Assembly (NCBI RefSeq): GCF_002119525.1
Contig: NZ_CP017917.1
Span: 124,001-188,000, forward strand
Length of the DNA stretch: 64,000 nt
From: Vibrio syngnathi
GTDB lineage: Bacteria; Pseudomonadota; Gammaproteobacteria; Enterobacterales; Vibrionaceae
Direction: 5' to 3'
Below the pieces are notes generated by a model that saw only the letters and a program-made list of their open reading frames with translations, had not been told where the DNA came from and did not search any database. This document shows positions 63,254 to 64,000 of this stretch, one piece after another; the first letter of the stretch is position 1, and every line of letters begins with the position of its first letter. A program made the translations under genes and the position numbers.

Positions 63254-63850
63254 CTACCACGTACGTATCCCTGTCACACTCAAGGGGTACTCTCTTAATT
63301 TTTGTGGTTGATAGCTGGGGTGACCTAAGGTATTCGGATAATATCCGTTAGCTTGAATATCTCGCTCGATTTCTCGTGCAGACTTTATAAATAACTCAAA
63401 CAAGCGAAAATTTGGGCTCCTAAATGAAGCAGTTTGGAGCGAAGCAATTAGTAAGGCTGCTTCTTCATCGTCCAAAAATTCAGGTAATTCAACTTCAGCT
63501 GACTCCATGAGTGTTTTTCCATGTGCAAATGCGTCTCTCATTTCAAAACACTGTTTAGCTAACTGATAATTTCTAGACCCCAAATAATTTTTTAAATTTA
63601 CGTGGTTAAATAGCTTCTTGTGAAGTTCTTTCCTTTCTATCTTTAAGTCATTCCAGTTGTCTTCATAAATACTACCAAAGTGATTAATCATTGCTTCTAT
63701 GGAGAATGCAGTAAACGTAATCCCAGTTATACAGTGATGGTCTCGTTCCCAGTCCTCCTTTGCTCTTCTGGCTAATTCAAGTGATGTATTTGCAACCTTA
63801 AAGCAATCACAAGCCGATCTTGCTTGCATTTCAATGGATACTTTTTTCAT
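63254..63850 (-). CDS. Hypothetical protein with HEPN-like motif, 198 aa
   Basis: A mostly helical protein. The segment CFEMRDAFAHGKT contains R105-X4-H110, the RX4-6H form of HEPN RNases, preceded by long helices (SLELARRAKEDWERDHHCITGITFTAFSIEAMINHFG). HEPN domains occur in toxins, defence proteins and sensors. No partner nucleotidyltransferase is visible within the window; the region to 64000 is non-coding. The similarity is motif level only. Confidence 0.6.
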   Translation of the reverse strand: MKKVSIEMQARSACDCFKVANTSLELARRAKEDWERDHHCITGITFTAFSIEAMINHFGSIYEDNWNDLKIERKELHKKLFNHVNLKNYLGSRNYQLAKQCFEMRDAFAHGKTLMESAEVELPEFLDDEEAALLIASLQTASFRSPNFRLFELFIKSAREIERDIQANGYYPNTLGHPSYQPQKLREYPLSVTGIRTW

Positions 63851-64000
63851 ATTAACCTACAAATGTAGCACTACTAAATTGATAATTTCATTGCCGAACG
63901 TAGAAATCTCATGATGTTTCTTTAGTGTGATTCTACTAAATATTATCATTTATTAACAATTGGTTACGGATAAAACTAATTTAATATTTTAGTTCGAGGT

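Noticed and set aside
61156..64000. Superintegron cassette region
   Set aside because: A toxin-antitoxin pair and small genes fit, but I see no VCR-like attC sites.

Overview
The window reads as chromosomal DNA of a marine Vibrio, most likely of the Splendidus clade and probably chromosome 2. This rests on remembered protein families: a MARTX toxin whose N-terminus closely follows V. cholerae RtxA, a Vibrio-type maltose/maltodextrin region, an ascorbate (ula) regulon, and a palindromic intergenic repeat of a kind I associate with Vibrionaceae. No search was run.

Layout. 1-14935: the tail of rtxC and a complete 4,872-residue MARTX toxin gene. Its effector payload can be read as an uncharacterised first domain, then ABH, MCF and RRSP, released by the inositol-phosphate-triggered CPD. 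No Rho-inactivation (RID), actin cross-linking or ExoY domain is visible. 14994-20474: small stress and transport units, namely a PACE efflux pump with a divergent LysR regulator, an arsR/acr3 arsenite unit with two matching operators, an HPP membrane protein with a divergent TetR regulator, and a HAD phosphatase. 20654-24813: a DsbA/FrnE-like oxidoreductase and a YcaQ-like gene split by an IS91-type element that also carries a tyrosine recombinase. 25051-28535: small genes of unknown function and a large secreted protein I cannot identify.

28604-36433: a complete ascorbate regulon. ulaR and ulaG lie on the minus strand. Opposite is an operon encoding a fused EIIC-EIIB permease, EIIA, UlaF, a YbhA-like HAD phosphatase, UlaD and UlaE, taking L-ascorbate 6-phosphate to D-xylulose 5-phosphate. 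36596-47682: housekeeping and accessory genes (glycerate kinase, catalase, patatin-like lipase, D-lactate dehydrogenase, cupin, ferredoxin-NADP reductase, acyltransferase, TrmK-like methyltransferase, and a membrane GGDEF protein with a degenerate active site).

47887-60043: a maltodextrin/glycogen region with GlgX, maltoporin LamB, MalM, an esterase, a GH133 debranching protein, a MalE-type binding protein and a GH13 alpha-glucosidase. MalT-like boxes lie between glgX and lamB. Together these would import maltodextrins and trim them in the periplasm and cytoplasm. The transport permease genes malF, malG and malK are not in the window. 60238-64000: a LysR regulator, a Phd/RelE-type toxin-antitoxin pair, a Sel1-repeat protein and a protein with a HEPN-like motif.

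The most notable items are the toxin's unknown first effector, the fact that the whole toxin contains only two cysteines and both are catalytic, the IS91-plus-integrase element, paired operators at ars and HPP/TetR, and a tandem duplication spanning the alpha-glucosidase stop codon. I see no CRISPR array, rRNA or tRNA.
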